Positions 52,039 to 60,973 are shown, counted from the stretch's first letter. The stretch: DNA of 64,000 nucleotides from Chitinophaga tropicalis (GCF_009758205.1 NZ_WRXN01000001.1:248001-312000); one strand, 5' to 3'. Notes: generated by a model from the sequence alone, not told the origin. Numbers and translations are program-made.

Positions 52039-52947
52039 ATGCCCGCTACTAACAGTAATGATCTCTCAGAAATAAGTGTAAATCCGGGGAAGGCCGCACT
52101 CAAAGTACCTCCCAAAGGTCATTTTGCAGTACACTCCCGCGCTACTAACCCATGCAGGGAATATATTTCAGCCAGCAGACGTGATTACTACAAGATATCC
52201 CTCATCACAAAAGGGGAAGGCCTCTTTACACTGGGTGGGCGTTCCTACCAGATCACTCCTCCTGTCCTCATTTTCATTAACCAGTCCGAAATAAAGACCT
52301 GGGAGCCCAAAGGCACAGAACAGGATGGATACTATTGCATCTTCACCGAGCAGCTTTTTGAAATGCAGCGGCATAACCGTGATGAACTGGTACATTACCC
52401 GTTGTTCCAGATAGGAGGGACCCCGGTAGTACATCTTACAGAACAACAGAGTGAGCATATGCAGCGGCTCTTCTGTCATATGATGAGAGAAAGCTGCAAC
52501 GTCACTTCCTACAGCCATGAAGCCATAGCACTCTATCTTCAGCTGCTCCTGCTGGAAGCCAGACGGGCCGCCGCAACGCAATATACCCCGCACCGTTCCC
52601 TGACCACCGCACAGCTGCTGGCAGAACGGTTCACTGATACATTGGAAAAACAATTTCCCATCACATCAGATCAGGACCATATACGCCTGAAAACCGCTGG
52701 AGAATTTGCACAGGTGCTGAACGTACATCCCAATCACCTGAATGCTACCGTGAAAAGTGTGACCGGCCGTACTACAACAGAACATATACGCCAGCGTATC
52801 CTGCTGGAGGCAAGACTGCTGCTGGTACATACAGACTGGCCCATTGCAGCCATAGCCCGCAGCCTGGGCTTTGAAGAACCTGCCAGCTTCTCACATTTCT
52901 TCAAGAGCCAGACCAGCTTTACACCTCATATGTTCAGAACATTGTAA
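52039..52947 (+). CDS. AraC family transcriptional regulator
   Basis: A 302-residue regulator with an N-terminal cupin-like sensing domain (KGEGLFTLGGRSYQITPPVL) and a C-terminal double HTH (about 205-300; FAQVLNVHPNHLNATVKSVT, then IAAIARSLGFEEPASFSHFFKSQ). The effector is unknown. A TAACTTTA box (52027-52034) ends four bases before the ATG, so its transcript may lack a leader. It stands alone; the upstream direct repeats could be its own operator. Confidence 0.92.
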   Translation: MPATNSNDLSEISVNPGKAALKVPPKGHFAVHSRATNPCREYISASRRDYYKISLITKGEGLFTLGGRSYQITPPVLIFINQSEIKTWEPKGTEQDGYYCIFTEQLFEMQRHNRDELVHYPLFQIGGTPVVHLTEQQSEHMQRLFCHMMRESCNVTSYSHEAIALYLQLLLLEARRAAATQYTPHRSLTTAQLLAERFTDTLEKQFPITSDQDHIRLKTAGEFAQVLNVHPNHLNATVKSVTGRTTTEHIRQRILLEARLLLVHTDWPIAAIARSLGFEEPASFSHFFKSQTSFTPHMFRTL

Positions 52948-52955
52948 AAAACAAA

Positions 52956-52986
52956 ACTCCCGGTATACCATCGTTATACCAGGAGT
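52956..52986. terminator. Hairpin behind the AraC gene
   Basis: ACTCCCGGTATA and TATACCAGGAGT pair with one wobble around CCATCGT. It lies between convergent genes and the T tract is weak. Confidence 0.6.
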
Positions 52987-53005
52987 CCTGTATCTGTATT
53001 GATAA

Positions 53006-53335
53006 TTATTTTGCTTTATAACCCCAGTCCTGCAGCCATTTGATCACTTTCTCCTTATAATCTCCCTGTATCAGTATCTGCCCGTCTTTGGCACTGCCAC
53101 CCGTCCCGCATTTTGTTTTCAGTTCCTTTCCCAGTTTCTCCAGGTCCTCTGCTTTGCCAATAAAACCATCTACCAGCGTTACCACTTTACCTGCACGCTG
53201 TTTGGTATCCAGCTTCACTTTCAGCTGTTGCTGTGCTGGCGCCAGCGTTTCCACTTCTTCCGGTTTATCGCTCTCCGGCCGGAAGTCAGGGTCTGTGGAA
53301 TAAACAATCCCCCCGGTGTTTTTTTTCTTGGACAT
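53006..53335 (-). CDS. SUI1/YciH family translation factor
   Basis: A 109-residue protein with the eIF1/SUI1 fold in its C-terminal two thirds: KQRAGKVVTLVDGF, LGKELKTKCGTGGSAKDGQI and GDYKEKVIKWLQDWGYKAK. Bacterial YciH proteins influence start-site choice on the ribosome. It is 26 bases downstream of the lipid-kinase gene on the same strand. Confidence 0.9.
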   Translation of the reverse strand: MSKKKNTGGIVYSTDPDFRPESDKPEEVETLAPAQQQLKVKLDTKQRAGKVVTLVDGFIGKAEDLEKLGKELKTKCGTGGSAKDGQILIQGDYKEKVIKWLQDWGYKAK

Positions 53336-53361
53336 AAAACTATGTTTAAGCTCTCTAATCT

Positions 53362-54243
53362 TTATTGCGCTACTATCACCTGTAAAGATCCCGGCTGCAC
53401 CCTGAACCTTACCTGCTCTGCACCATTCAGCGGCACGGCGTCTCCATCCACCTGCAGGTATGCCAGTTCCTCACTCTTTACTACAATATCCCTGCCGGTA
53501 AGATGTTGCATGTACTTCGTCTTATCAATATTGCCCAACAGGGAATACAGTCCTATCGGTATCAGTCCCCAGAAACCAATAGGAGGCACCACACAGAGGT
53601 CCAGCTGCCCGTCAAATACATTTGCTCCCGGCGCCAGCTTAAACTCATAGCCAAACTGGTTACCATTAGCCACCGTAAGCAGGAAAGCCCTTTCCTGCAT
53701 GGTTTTTCCGTCAATATTAATAGAATAGGCAGGACCTTTATATTTTGTAAATCCTTTGATGACCAGTCTCGCATATCCCCACAAACCTCTTTTGGTAGTA
53801 TGCCTGAACTGATCTGCTATCAACGCATCAAAACCTACACCCGCATTACTCAGGAACATATATTCATTGGCATATCCCACATCTATCGCCTTCCGTCTGT
53901 TATTGGCAATTACCTCCAGTGCATGTGGCACCTTCAATGGTATTTTCAGTGCCCTGGCAAGTCCGTTGCCGCTTCCCAGCGGTATAATAGCCAATGCCGT
54001 ATCTGTGCCGGTAAGTCCCTGGGCTATCTCATTGATAGAACCATCTCCACCTACTGCCACTACCGTATCAATACCTGACTTTACCGCTTCACGCGCCAGG
54101 TCAGTACCATGCCCCAGGTATTCCAGGTGCTTTATCTCTATAGAAAAGGCCTTGGTGGTCAGATACCGGCGGATCACTCCTTCCAGTCTTTTTTCTCTGT
54201 CTGTTCCGGCTTTACGGTTAATGATGAAAAGTATCTTTCTCAA
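53362..54243 (-). CDS. Diacylglycerol kinase family lipid kinase (YegS/BmrU-like)
   Basis: A 293-residue soluble lipid kinase with the DAG-kinase catalytic motifs: FIINRKAGT at the start, VVAVGGDGSINEIAQGL, and IPLGSGNGLARAL, followed by the beta-sandwich domain. It phosphorylates a lipid alcohol with ATP; the substrate is not fixed by the sequence. The start is TTG at 54243, the only accepted start between an upstream TGA and the conserved NRKAG motif. It follows nadC by 26 bases. Confidence 0.9.
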   Translation of the reverse strand: MRKILFIINRKAGTDREKRLEGVIRRYLTTKAFSIEIKHLEYLGHGTDLAREAVKSGIDTVVAVGGDGSINEIAQGLTGTDTALAIIPLGSGNGLARALKIPLKVPHALEVIANNRRKAIDVGYANEYMFLSNAGVGFDALIADQFRHTTKRGLWGYARLVIKGFTKYKGPAYSINIDGKTMQERAFLLTVANGNQFGYEFKLAPGANVFDGQLDLCVVPPIGFWGLIPIGLYSLLGNIDKTKYMQHLTGRDIVVKSEELAYLQVDGDAVPLNGAEQVRFRVQPGSLQVIVAQ

Positions 54244-54269
54244 CGTAAGGGATATTTCATTATTGGATA

Positions 54270-55115
54270 TCAGATTGCTTTTAAACTCAGGTCAAGGCTT
54301 ACGGCGTGATGGATAATAGCCCCGGCAGATACATAATCAACCCCCGTCTCTGCATACTCCTCCAGGTTGCCCAGGTTAATGCCCCCGGAAGCCTCAGTTT
54401 CATACCTGCCGCCTATCAACGCCAGCGCCTCCCTGATCTGCTGCGGCGGAAAATTGTCCAGCATGATCCTGTGTACCTGCCCCACAGCCAGTACTTCCTT
54501 CACATCTTCCAGGCTGCGCGTTTCAACTTCTATCTGCAGGGGTAACTGCTTTTCCTCCAGGTAAGCCACCGTTTTGGTGACCGCCGCTGTAATGCCCCCC
54601 GCAAAATCAATATGATTGTCTTTCAGCATCACCATATCATATAATCCCATCCTGTGATTCACACCGCCACCTATCCTTACCGCTTCCTTCTCCAGCAGGC
54701 GGAAATTAGGCGTGGTTTTACGCGTATCCAGCAAACGGGTATGATATCCTCTGAGTTTCTCAACATAGCTGTGTGTAAGGGTCGCTATGCCACTCATTCT
54801 CTGCATACAGTTCAGTACAAGTCGTTCTCCCATCAGCAGGGTATGTACAGAAGCCTCTATTTCAAACGCAGTCTCTCCTGCCGTCATCTTTTCTCCGTCC
54901 TTCTTCAGCGGCTTAAATATCGAAGACTGGTCCAGCATCCGGAATATGGCTTCTGCCACCTCTATACCTGCCAGTATACCGTCTTCCTTTATCTTCAGTC
55001 TTGCACCTCCTCTCGCCGAAGCCGGTATGCATGCTAAAGTAGAATGGTCCCCACTCCCTATGTCTTCTGCCAATGCGTTTCGTATAAGTGCTGTAAATGC
55101 TGCTTCCTGGTACAT
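54270..55115 (-). CDS. nadC: Nicotinate-nucleotide diphosphorylase (carboxylating)
   Basis: About 281 residues from the ATG at 55115 (MYQEAAFTALIRNALAEDIG). It has the quinolinate phosphoribosyltransferase motifs GSGDHST, RLLDTRKTTPNFRLLEKEAV, GGGVNHRMGLYD and MLKDNHI. The enzyme makes nicotinate mononucleotide from quinolinate and PRPP. The longer frame to 55190 touches the terminator of the upstream gene and contains a likely -7 box (CGAAAGTA at 55134-55141, read as TACTTTCG), so the shorter start is preferred. The genes next to it are DUF4783 and the lipid kinase. Confidence 0.95.
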   Translation of the reverse strand: MYQEAAFTALIRNALAEDIGSGDHSTLACIPASARGGARLKIKEDGILAGIEVAEAIFRMLDQSSIFKPLKKDGEKMTAGETAFEIEASVHTLLMGERLVLNCMQRMSGIATLTHSYVEKLRGYHTRLLDTRKTTPNFRLLEKEAVRIGGGVNHRMGLYDMVMLKDNHIDFAGGITAAVTKTVAYLEEKQLPLQIEVETRSLEDVKEVLAVGQVHRIMLDNFPPQQIREALALIGGRYETEASGGINLGNLEEYAETGVDYVSAGAIIHHAVSLDLSLKAI

Positions 55116-55189
55116 ACTCACGGTTTGAAAGAACGAAAGTAAGGCAATTTCCTCTTTTGCACATGACGGTACTTCCCACACGCCTTTCA

Positions 55190-55227
55190 TAAATAAAAAA
55201 AGCCCGGGTTATTCATCCCGGACTTTC
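55190..55227 (-). terminator. Terminator of the DUF4783 gene
   Basis: AAGTCCGGG and CCCGGGCTT (minus strand, one wobble) form the stem and are followed by a T run. Confidence 0.85.
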
Positions 55228-55250
55228 ACTATCAATCTTAACAATACACT

Positions 55251-55670
55251 TTATTTACTTTCGAAACGAAGCTCATTCAATACCATTGAACCGCCTTTCT
55301 TCTGAAGGAAAAAGGAAGTTCTGTAAGAGCCTCCTGTAGTTCCCAGGTTTGCAATACCCATACGGGAACCTCCGGAACTTTCAACCTGGTGTATCAGTTC
55401 AAATGATTTCACCTGGTTCTTGGCAAAGAAATCTTTCAGAATGATCTCTGCCTGCGCCTTGCTGTAGGAATTGGATTTACCCGCCATGTTGATCTCAACG
55501 GTGTTATCCAGGTAACGGGATAATGCGCTTACATCACCTTGCTTTATTGCACTCACTACATCTTCAAAAGGCCCGGTAACAGTAGGTTTAATGGTAGCGG
55601 CCGAAAGTGTAAATGCAGTGATAACGACGCCAAACAACACAGCACCAAGCACATACATTAACTTTTTCAT
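55251..55670 (-). CDS. DUF4783 family exported protein
   Basis: About 139 residues from the ATG at 55670 (MKKLMYVLGAVLFGVVITAF, a good signal). The mature part looks like a small NTF2-like cone fold: FEDVVSAIKQGDVSALSRYL, VEINMAGKSNSYSKAQAEII, LKDFFAKNQVKSFELIHQVE and FFLQKKGGSMVLNELRFESK. In Bacteroidota this family often lies beside nadC; the function is unknown. The longer frame to 55763 would add a region without a signal. Confidence 0.85.
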   Translation of the reverse strand: MKKLMYVLGAVLFGVVITAFTLSAATIKPTVTGPFEDVVSAIKQGDVSALSRYLDNTVEINMAGKSNSYSKAQAEIILKDFFAKNQVKSFELIHQVESSGGSRMGIANLGTTGGSYRTSFFLQKKGGSMVLNELRFESK

Positions 55671-55902
55671 CGTCTGATTTTTATTAAGTAGTAAATTTTT
55701 GGTCATCCTGACTTGAAATGGGCTAAAACTATGCCAAATTGCAGAGCAGTGGCTAAAATACAATTATCGTTGTACAGTACAAACAGTAACTAATACGAAG
55801 TTAGTTATATATAATTTTAAATTAAAGCCTAACTGCAATAAAAGTTTTTCAGTTCACTGCTTAAAATTTTATAATTATAAATTCTGGACGCACTTCATTA
55901 AG

Positions 55903-55937
55903 TTTGATGCCGTTTTCACAGAGGCTTCATACCTTTG
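55903..55937 (+). promoter_or_regulatory. Candidate promoter of gpmI
   Basis: TTTG (55903-55906) and TACCTTTG (55930-55937) are exact -33 and -7 matches with a 23-base spacer, at the long end of the accepted range. The segment 55671-55902 is AT-rich intergenic DNA with no gene seen. Confidence 0.5.
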
Positions 55938-55979
55938 ACTGTCTTTTGTAACACTGCAAAAAAAAATCGCACTGGAAAT

Positions 55980-57503
55980 ATGGAAAAGAAAAGAGCCATT
56001 CTCGTTATCATGGACGGATGGGGGCAGGGACAGGTTCCTGCCGCTGATGCTATAGCGCATGCAAAGACACCTTTTGTCAGCAGTCTTTATAACAAATACC
56101 CGCACAGTACTCTCATCACCTGCGGAGAAGATGTCGGATTGCCGGAAGGCCAGATGGGTAACTCAGAAGTAGGACACCTCAATCTTGGAGCAGGCCGCAT
56201 TGTATACCAGGAACTGCAACGCATTAACGTAGCGATACGCACCGGAGAACTGGCCGCCAATCCCGTGCTCCAGGCTACTTTCAACTACGCTAAAGATAAC
56301 GGCAAAGCCCTGCACCTGATCGGTCTCGTGAGCGATGGCGGAGTACATTCCCACATCAATCACCTCAAAGCACTCACAGAAATAGCCAAAGAAAAAGGAC
56401 TTTCCAAAGTGTTCATACATGCCTTCACAGATGGCCGCGATACCGACCCTAAAGGCGGGCTCGGCTACATGGAAGACCTGGTACAGCACCTGCAGAAAAC
56501 TACCGGCCAGGTAGCCAGCATAACAGGCCGCTACTATGCCATGGACCGCGATAAACGCTGGGAACGCGTGAAACTTGCCTATGATGCCATGGTACACGGC
56601 ACCGGCACACCTACCCAGGATGTTATTACCGCCATCAAAGCATCCTATGCTGAAGGCGTGACAGATGAATTCATCAAACCTATCGTTACCGTAAACGCAC
56701 AAGGCCAGGCTATAGGCTCCCTGCAGGAAGGTGATGCAGTACTCTGCTTCAACTTCAGGACAGACCGCTGCCGCGAAATCACCCAGGTGCTCACCCAGCA
56801 GGATTTCCCTGACTATGGCATGAGCGTAGTGCCCCTGCACTACACCACCATGACCGAATATGATAAGACCTACAAAGGCGTACACGTTATATTCGAGAAT
56901 GACAACCTGCAAAACACCCTCGGCGAAGTACTGGAAGCTAATAACCTCACCCAGATCCGTATCGCAGAAACAGAAAAATACCCGCACGTTTCCTTCTTCT
57001 TCTCCGGTGGCCGAGAGAAAGAATTTAAAGGCGAACGCCGCCTGATAGTGGCCTCCCCTAAAGTAGCCACCTATGACCTGAAACCGGAAATGAGCGCACT
57101 TGAAGTAACCGATACCATCGTTCCTGAAATTGAAAGCAAATCAGCAGACTTCATCTGCCTGAACTTCGCAAATGCTGACATGGTAGGACACACCGGTATA
57201 TGGGAAGCTGCCATCAAAGCCGTAGAAACAGTAGATGCCTGCGTAAACAGAGTTGTCACTGCGGCACTGAAAAGCGACTATACCGTATTCCTTACTGCAG
57301 ACCACGGTAACGCCGATTTCATGATCAACAATGACGGTAGCCCAAATACAGCGCATACTCTCAACCTGGTGCCTTACTTCATTATCAGCAATGATTTCAA
57401 AGGTGAAGTGAAAGCAGGTAAACTCGGAGACGTAGCGCCCACTATTCTCACCCTGATGGGATTGTCAATTCCTAAAGAAATGACAGGTAATATACTGATC
57501 TGA
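55980..57503 (+). CDS. gpmI: 2,3-bisphosphoglycerate-independent phosphoglycerate mutase
   Basis: A 507-residue metal-dependent mutase from the ATG at 55980 (MEKKRAILVIMDGWGQG). The nucleophilic serine is S62 in GQMGNSEVGHLNLGAG, the first metal ligand is D12, and the late motifs ADHGN and NTAHT complete the two-metal site. It interconverts 3- and 2-phosphoglycerate in glycolysis. The earlier in-frame ATG at 55935 overlaps the -7 box, so it is rejected. Confidence 0.97.
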   Translation: MEKKRAILVIMDGWGQGQVPAADAIAHAKTPFVSSLYNKYPHSTLITCGEDVGLPEGQMGNSEVGHLNLGAGRIVYQELQRINVAIRTGELAANPVLQATFNYAKDNGKALHLIGLVSDGGVHSHINHLKALTEIAKEKGLSKVFIHAFTDGRDTDPKGGLGYMEDLVQHLQKTTGQVASITGRYYAMDRDKRWERVKLAYDAMVHGTGTPTQDVITAIKASYAEGVTDEFIKPIVTVNAQGQAIGSLQEGDAVLCFNFRTDRCREITQVLTQQDFPDYGMSVVPLHYTTMTEYDKTYKGVHVIFENDNLQNTLGEVLEANNLTQIRIAETEKYPHVSFFFSGGREKEFKGERRLIVASPKVATYDLKPEMSALEVTDTIVPEIESKSADFICLNFANADMVGHTGIWEAAIKAVETVDACVNRVVTAALKSDYTVFLTADHGNADFMINNDGSPNTAHTLNLVPYFIISNDFKGEVKAGKLGDVAPTILTLMGLSIPKEMTGNILI

Positions 57504-57553
57504 TAATCATCTTATCTAGTCATAAAAAATTCTGATCGCGCTATGCGCACCCT

Positions 57554-57594
57554 GGAAGGCTGTTCTGCTGAAAAGCAGAGCAGCCTTTCGTTTT
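57554..57594 (+). terminator. Terminator of gpmI
   Basis: AAGGCTGTTCTGCT and AGCAGAGCAGCCTT pair around a GAAA tetraloop with one G-U pair, followed by TTTCGTTTT. Confidence 0.9.
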
Positions 57595-57721
57595 AACAGA
57601 ATACCAGGCAAAAATGTATAAAAACGAACAGAAAATAATTAATTATTCTAACCTGTAACTATTACGATAGATAAACCGTTTTACGTTTTTTAGTGCTCTC
57701 GACAGATTTGCTCATGCATCA

Positions 57722-57762
57722 GATGCGCCGTTTTCACGGCGCATTTACTTTTAGTACCTTTG
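57722..57762 (+). promoter_or_regulatory. Inverted repeat and -7 box before the lipoprotein gene at 57767
   Basis: GATGCGCCG and CGGCGCATT (57722-57744) form a G/C-rich inverted repeat covering the place of the -33 box. TACCTTTG (57755-57762) is an exact -7 match that ends four bases before the ATG. The combination suits a repressible, leaderless promoter. A perfect palindrome AATAATTAATTATT lies at 57634-57647. Confidence 0.45.
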
Positions 57763-57766
57763 CTGA

Positions 57767-58336
57767 ATGGATCGTTTTTCTTGGACACTGATAGCCCTGG
57801 CCTCACTGTTGGCCTCCTGCAGCGCCAACACAGGCAGCAGACATGCAAACGGACTGTACAGAGACCTGAAAGGATACTTTCAACAGGAACTGAATAACAT
57901 GGAAGCCCACAGGCCCTCCCTTCAGAAAACAGTTGTACTGAACGGGCAAAGGGACAGTATGACCATTACCACTCCCGACTCCTCACAATTACAACACCTC
58001 CTGCAACCCTTCCTGGAAGCAGATCTGAACAAACCATCCCTGCAGGGAGCATACGATACCATCCTGCTGGCAGACCAGTTTACCGGCAAACATTCACTCA
58101 TGTATAAAGCCCGTAACACATCTACCGTTCCACAGGAAGTGATCCTCGATATAGACAATAACCAACGTATCACCAACGTACAAATGAATAAACATGTACG
58201 TAACCTGGTATACGAATACCAGCAGAACCTGGTGTATCAGCAAAACAAACATATCCGCATCGTGACCTGGCAAAAAATAGCCTTTCTGCCAGCCAAGGAA
58301 CTGGACGTGAAAGTGCTGCTGAAACATCAAAACTGA
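57767..58336 (+). CDS. Lipoprotein of unknown function
   Basis: A 189-residue lipoprotein (LLASCSANTG, cysteine C18). The mature part has a helical stretch (RDLKGYFQQELNNMEAHRP), then beta-rich segments (SLMYKARNTSTVPQEVILDI) and a C-terminal basic strand-rich tail. I do not recognise the family. It is 13 bases before uvrC and likely shares its transcript. Confidence 0.78.
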   Translation: MDRFSWTLIALASLLASCSANTGSRHANGLYRDLKGYFQQELNNMEAHRPSLQKTVVLNGQRDSMTITTPDSSQLQHLLQPFLEADLNKPSLQGAYDTILLADQFTGKHSLMYKARNTSTVPQEVILDIDNNQRITNVQMNKHVRNLVYEYQQNLVYQQNKHIRIVTWQKIAFLPAKELDVKVLLKHQN

Positions 58337-58349
58337 TCTTCCTTTTAAC

Positions 58350-60164
58350 ATGACAGCAGCGGAATTTCAACAGATATCACATACAATACCCCTTCAGCCG
58401 GGAATCTACAAATACTACAATGAGGCCGGAGAACTGATCTACGTAGGTAAAGCCAAAAGCCTGCGTAAAAGGGTCAGCTCCTACTTCGTGAAAAATCACG
58501 ATAACTACAAGACAAAAAAACTTGTAGAAACCATACACCATGTAGAATTCACTATCGTAAGCTCCGAACAGGACGCTTTCCTGCTGGAAAATTCACTGAT
58601 CAAACAGTTCCAGCCCAGATACAATATCAACCTCAAAGACGATAAGACCTACCCCTATATAGTGATCAAACACGAACCGTTTCCACGCGTATTCCTGACC
58701 AGGAACGTGATCAAAGACGGTTCAGAATATCTTGGCCCGTTCACCTCCGTTGGAAGGGTAAGAGAACTGCTGGAAGTGATCCGGTATAACATTCCGCTCC
58801 GTACATGCACGCTCAATCTCTCACAACAGAACATCAATAAAGGGAAATACAAAGTATGCCTGGAATATCATCTGGGCAACTGTAAAGGCCCCTGTGAAGG
58901 CTTGCAGACAGAAGAAGACTACCGGGAAGGATTACAGCTTGTTAAAAACGTATTACGCGGCAACCTGGGGCCTGTATTGCAGATGTTCCGCAACCAGATG
59001 CAGGAACATGCCATGAACATGGAGTTTGAAAAAGCTGAGATCATGCGCAAGAAGATAGAAAGCCTCCATGCCTACCAGGCTAAATCTACCATTGTTAACA
59101 CCCGCGTTGGCAACGTAGACGTATTCTCCATTATCAGCGAAGGCAATCACGCCTATGTAAACTACCTGCGCGTACTGAACGGCACCATCGCCGATACCAA
59201 AACAGTAACGCTGGAAAAGAAACTGGAAGAAGACGATACAGAAGTACTCACTTATGCCGTAGGCTACCTGCGGGACGCCTTTCAAAGTCTTGCACGGGAG
59301 ATTATTGTACCATTAGAACTGGAATACCCCGAAGAAGAAGTGACCGTAACTGTACCTAAAGCAGGCGATAAGAAAAAACTGCTGGAACTGTCCGAAAAGA
59401 ATGTCAACTATTTCAGGGAAGAACTTTATAAAAAGAAGATCCTTCACCTGGAAGGAAAGAGTGATATGGAAAGGAAAAAGGTACTGTATCAGCTACAGGC
59501 AGATCTTGAACTGCAGGAGCTTCCTCTTCATATTGAATGCTTTGATAACTCCAACTTCCAGGGCAGCTATCCTGTATCAGCCTGCGTAGTGTTCAAGGAC
59601 GGTGTGGCTTCCAAAAAAGACTACCGTCATTTCAATATTAAGACCGTAGAAGGCATCAATGACTTTGCCTCCATGAAGGAAGTAGTATACCGCCGCTATA
59701 ATCGCCTGCTGGCTGAAGGACAACCACTGCCCCAGCTGGTCATCATAGATGGTGGTAAAGGACAGCTGGGCTCTGCCATGGAAAGCATCCGGGAACTGAA
59801 CCTGGTAGGTAGTATGACGGTAATAGGCCTGGCTAAGAATGAAGAAGAGATCTTCTTCCCGGGAGATAAAGAAAGTATCAAGCTGCCGTATGACAGCGAA
59901 AGCCTCAAACTTATCCGGCGCGTACGTGACGAGGTACACCGCTTCGGTATCACTTTCCACCGTCAGAAACGCAGTAAGGGCACCTTTAAAAATGAACTGG
60001 AAACTATCAAAGGCATAGGAGAGAACACCGCCACTCAGCTCCTGAAAACATTCAGGTCCGTCAGTAAGATAAAACTCTTATCCGAAGAAGATCTCATAAA
60101 GGAAATAGGCACAGCAAAGGCAAAACTGGTATATCAGCATTTTCATCCCGCACAGGAAGAATAG
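58350..60164 (+). CDS. uvrC: Excinuclease ABC subunit C
   Basis: A 604-residue, full-length UvrC. The GIY-YIG domain begins PGIYKYYNEAGELIYVGKAK, a UVR motif lies at about 205-240 (MQEHAMNMEFEKAEIMRKKI), and the C-terminal RNase H-like nuclease domain has IECFDNSNFQGSYPV and VIIDGGKGQLGSA, then helix-hairpin-helix IKGIGENTATQLLKTF. It cuts both sides of UvrB-bound lesions in nucleotide excision repair. Confidence 0.97.
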   Translation: MTAAEFQQISHTIPLQPGIYKYYNEAGELIYVGKAKSLRKRVSSYFVKNHDNYKTKKLVETIHHVEFTIVSSEQDAFLLENSLIKQFQPRYNINLKDDKTYPYIVIKHEPFPRVFLTRNVIKDGSEYLGPFTSVGRVRELLEVIRYNIPLRTCTLNLSQQNINKGKYKVCLEYHLGNCKGPCEGLQTEEDYREGLQLVKNVLRGNLGPVLQMFRNQMQEHAMNMEFEKAEIMRKKIESLHAYQAKSTIVNTRVGNVDVFSIISEGNHAYVNYLRVLNGTIADTKTVTLEKKLEEDDTEVLTYAVGYLRDAFQSLAREIIVPLELEYPEEEVTVTVPKAGDKKKLLELSEKNVNYFREELYKKKILHLEGKSDMERKKVLYQLQADLELQELPLHIECFDNSNFQGSYPVSACVVFKDGVASKKDYRHFNIKTVEGINDFASMKEVVYRRYNRLLAEGQPLPQLVIIDGGKGQLGSAMESIRELNLVGSMTVIGLAKNEEEIFFPGDKESIKLPYDSESLKLIRRVRDEVHRFGITFHRQKRSKGTFKNELETIKGIGENTATQLLKTFRSVSKIKLLSEEDLIKEIGTAKAKLVYQHFHPAQEE

Positions 60165-60170
60165 CCAGCT

Positions 60171-60725
60171 TTACACCATTGCCCTCAACGCCTGCCGTAC
60201 ATGCCTGTCTTCATGAGCCAGCACAAACCTGAAAGTATCTCCCAGTGAAAACTTCAGCCAGTTACCCAGCGTAGTAGGTATCCTGATATGCTGAATATCT
60301 GCCTGTGCAGCACGCACCAGCACATCATCCATTCTCTGCAGCCACATGGAAAATTCCTGGACTACCTGTCCGGCATTAAGATCAGCCTGCGGACGGTAAG
60401 CTTTAGGGGCCTGCATTTTCATAGACAAGGTACCGTCCTGTTTAGGCTGCATCATCTTCGTAAAATAGTTACCAAGCCATCCGCTTTTAAAACTGGCAGG
60501 CGCAGTGCCTTTATGTGCCGCAACAGCAGCTTCCATTTCTGGAATATAGAAGCGGCTGTAGGCGTTCAGATGGTCCAGGCACTCTGCCGCACACCATTTA
60601 CCTGGTTCCGGCTGTTTTAACAGTGTTTCCTGCGTTTCTGCCAGGAATCTGCTCTGCGTGATACGCATAAGCTCTTTTACCTGCAGACGCAGATCATTCA
60701 ATAGTACAGAGGTATCAGATTTCAT
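60171..60725 (-). CDS. DinB family protein
   Basis: About 184 residues from the ATG at 60725 (MKSDTSVLLNDLRLQ). The DinB four-helix bundle is recognisable by KWCAAECLDHLNAYSRFY and a second histidine group FVLAHEDRHVRQ, which would bind a metal as in thiol-transferase-like members. The longer frame to 60770 starts with GTG inside a terminator hairpin and is rejected. It lies beside uvrC on the opposite strand. Substrate unknown. Confidence 0.86.
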   Translation of the reverse strand: MKSDTSVLLNDLRLQVKELMRITQSRFLAETQETLLKQPEPGKWCAAECLDHLNAYSRFYIPEMEAAVAAHKGTAPASFKSGWLGNYFTKMMQPKQDGTLSMKMQAPKAYRPQADLNAGQVVQEFSMWLQRMDDVLVRAAQADIQHIRIPTTLGNWLKFSLGDTFRFVLAHEDRHVRQALRAMV

Positions 60726-60746
60726 ACATGTAAGGTAGTTTAAAAA

Positions 60747-60868
60747 GTAAAAGGGAGCCTGTATTGACACAGACTCCCTTTTATTTTTTGTTTTATAGCG
60801 AGCAGATTAATACTGCCACATATCCTGTTCTTTATTAAAGATCCTGTCTTTGATAGCCTGGCCTTCCA
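60747..60868 (-). repeat. Second copy of the gldN 3' end plus terminator
   Basis: This 122-bp segment matches 60914-61035 at offset 167 with only a few differences. It contains the terminator hairpin AAAAGGGAG..CTCCCTTTT (60749-60782) and the last twenty codons of gldN. Confidence 0.9.
60807..60868 (-). pseudogene. Remnant of a gldN paralogue (gldO-like)
   Basis: Read on the minus strand, the segment encodes LEGQAIKDRIFNKEQDMWQY and a stop, which differs from the end of GldN only by R for K. The codons differ at five places, four of them synonymous (GGC/GGA, CAG/CAA, TAT/TAC, and CTG/TTG), which suggests a former coding copy under selection. Nothing homologous remains beyond it; upstream it runs into unrelated DNA with a probable frame break. 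Confidence 0.75.
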
Positions 60869-60913
60869 GACTTGATGCGCATGAGCTCTTGTATTTGTAA
60901 GATAGCCTCAAAC

Positions 60914-60955
60914 GTAAAAGGGAGCCTGTATTGACACAGACTCCCTTTTACGTTT
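60914..60955 (-). terminator. Terminator of the gld operon
   Basis: AAAAGGGAG and CTCCCTTTT pair, with CTGT/ACAG extending the stem inside. On the minus strand it follows gldN by about 20 bases and ends in TTTTACG. Confidence 0.85.
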
Positions 60956-60973
60956 TGTTTTATAGCGAGCAGA

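Noticed and set aside
55116..55190. Longer nadC start at 55190
   Set aside because: It abuts the terminator of the upstream gene and would include a probable -7 box in the coding region; the added residues are not family-like.
55935..55979. Longer gpmI start at 55935
   Set aside because: It begins inside the TACCTTTG box of the likely promoter; the normal family start is MEKKRAILVIMDGWG at 55980.
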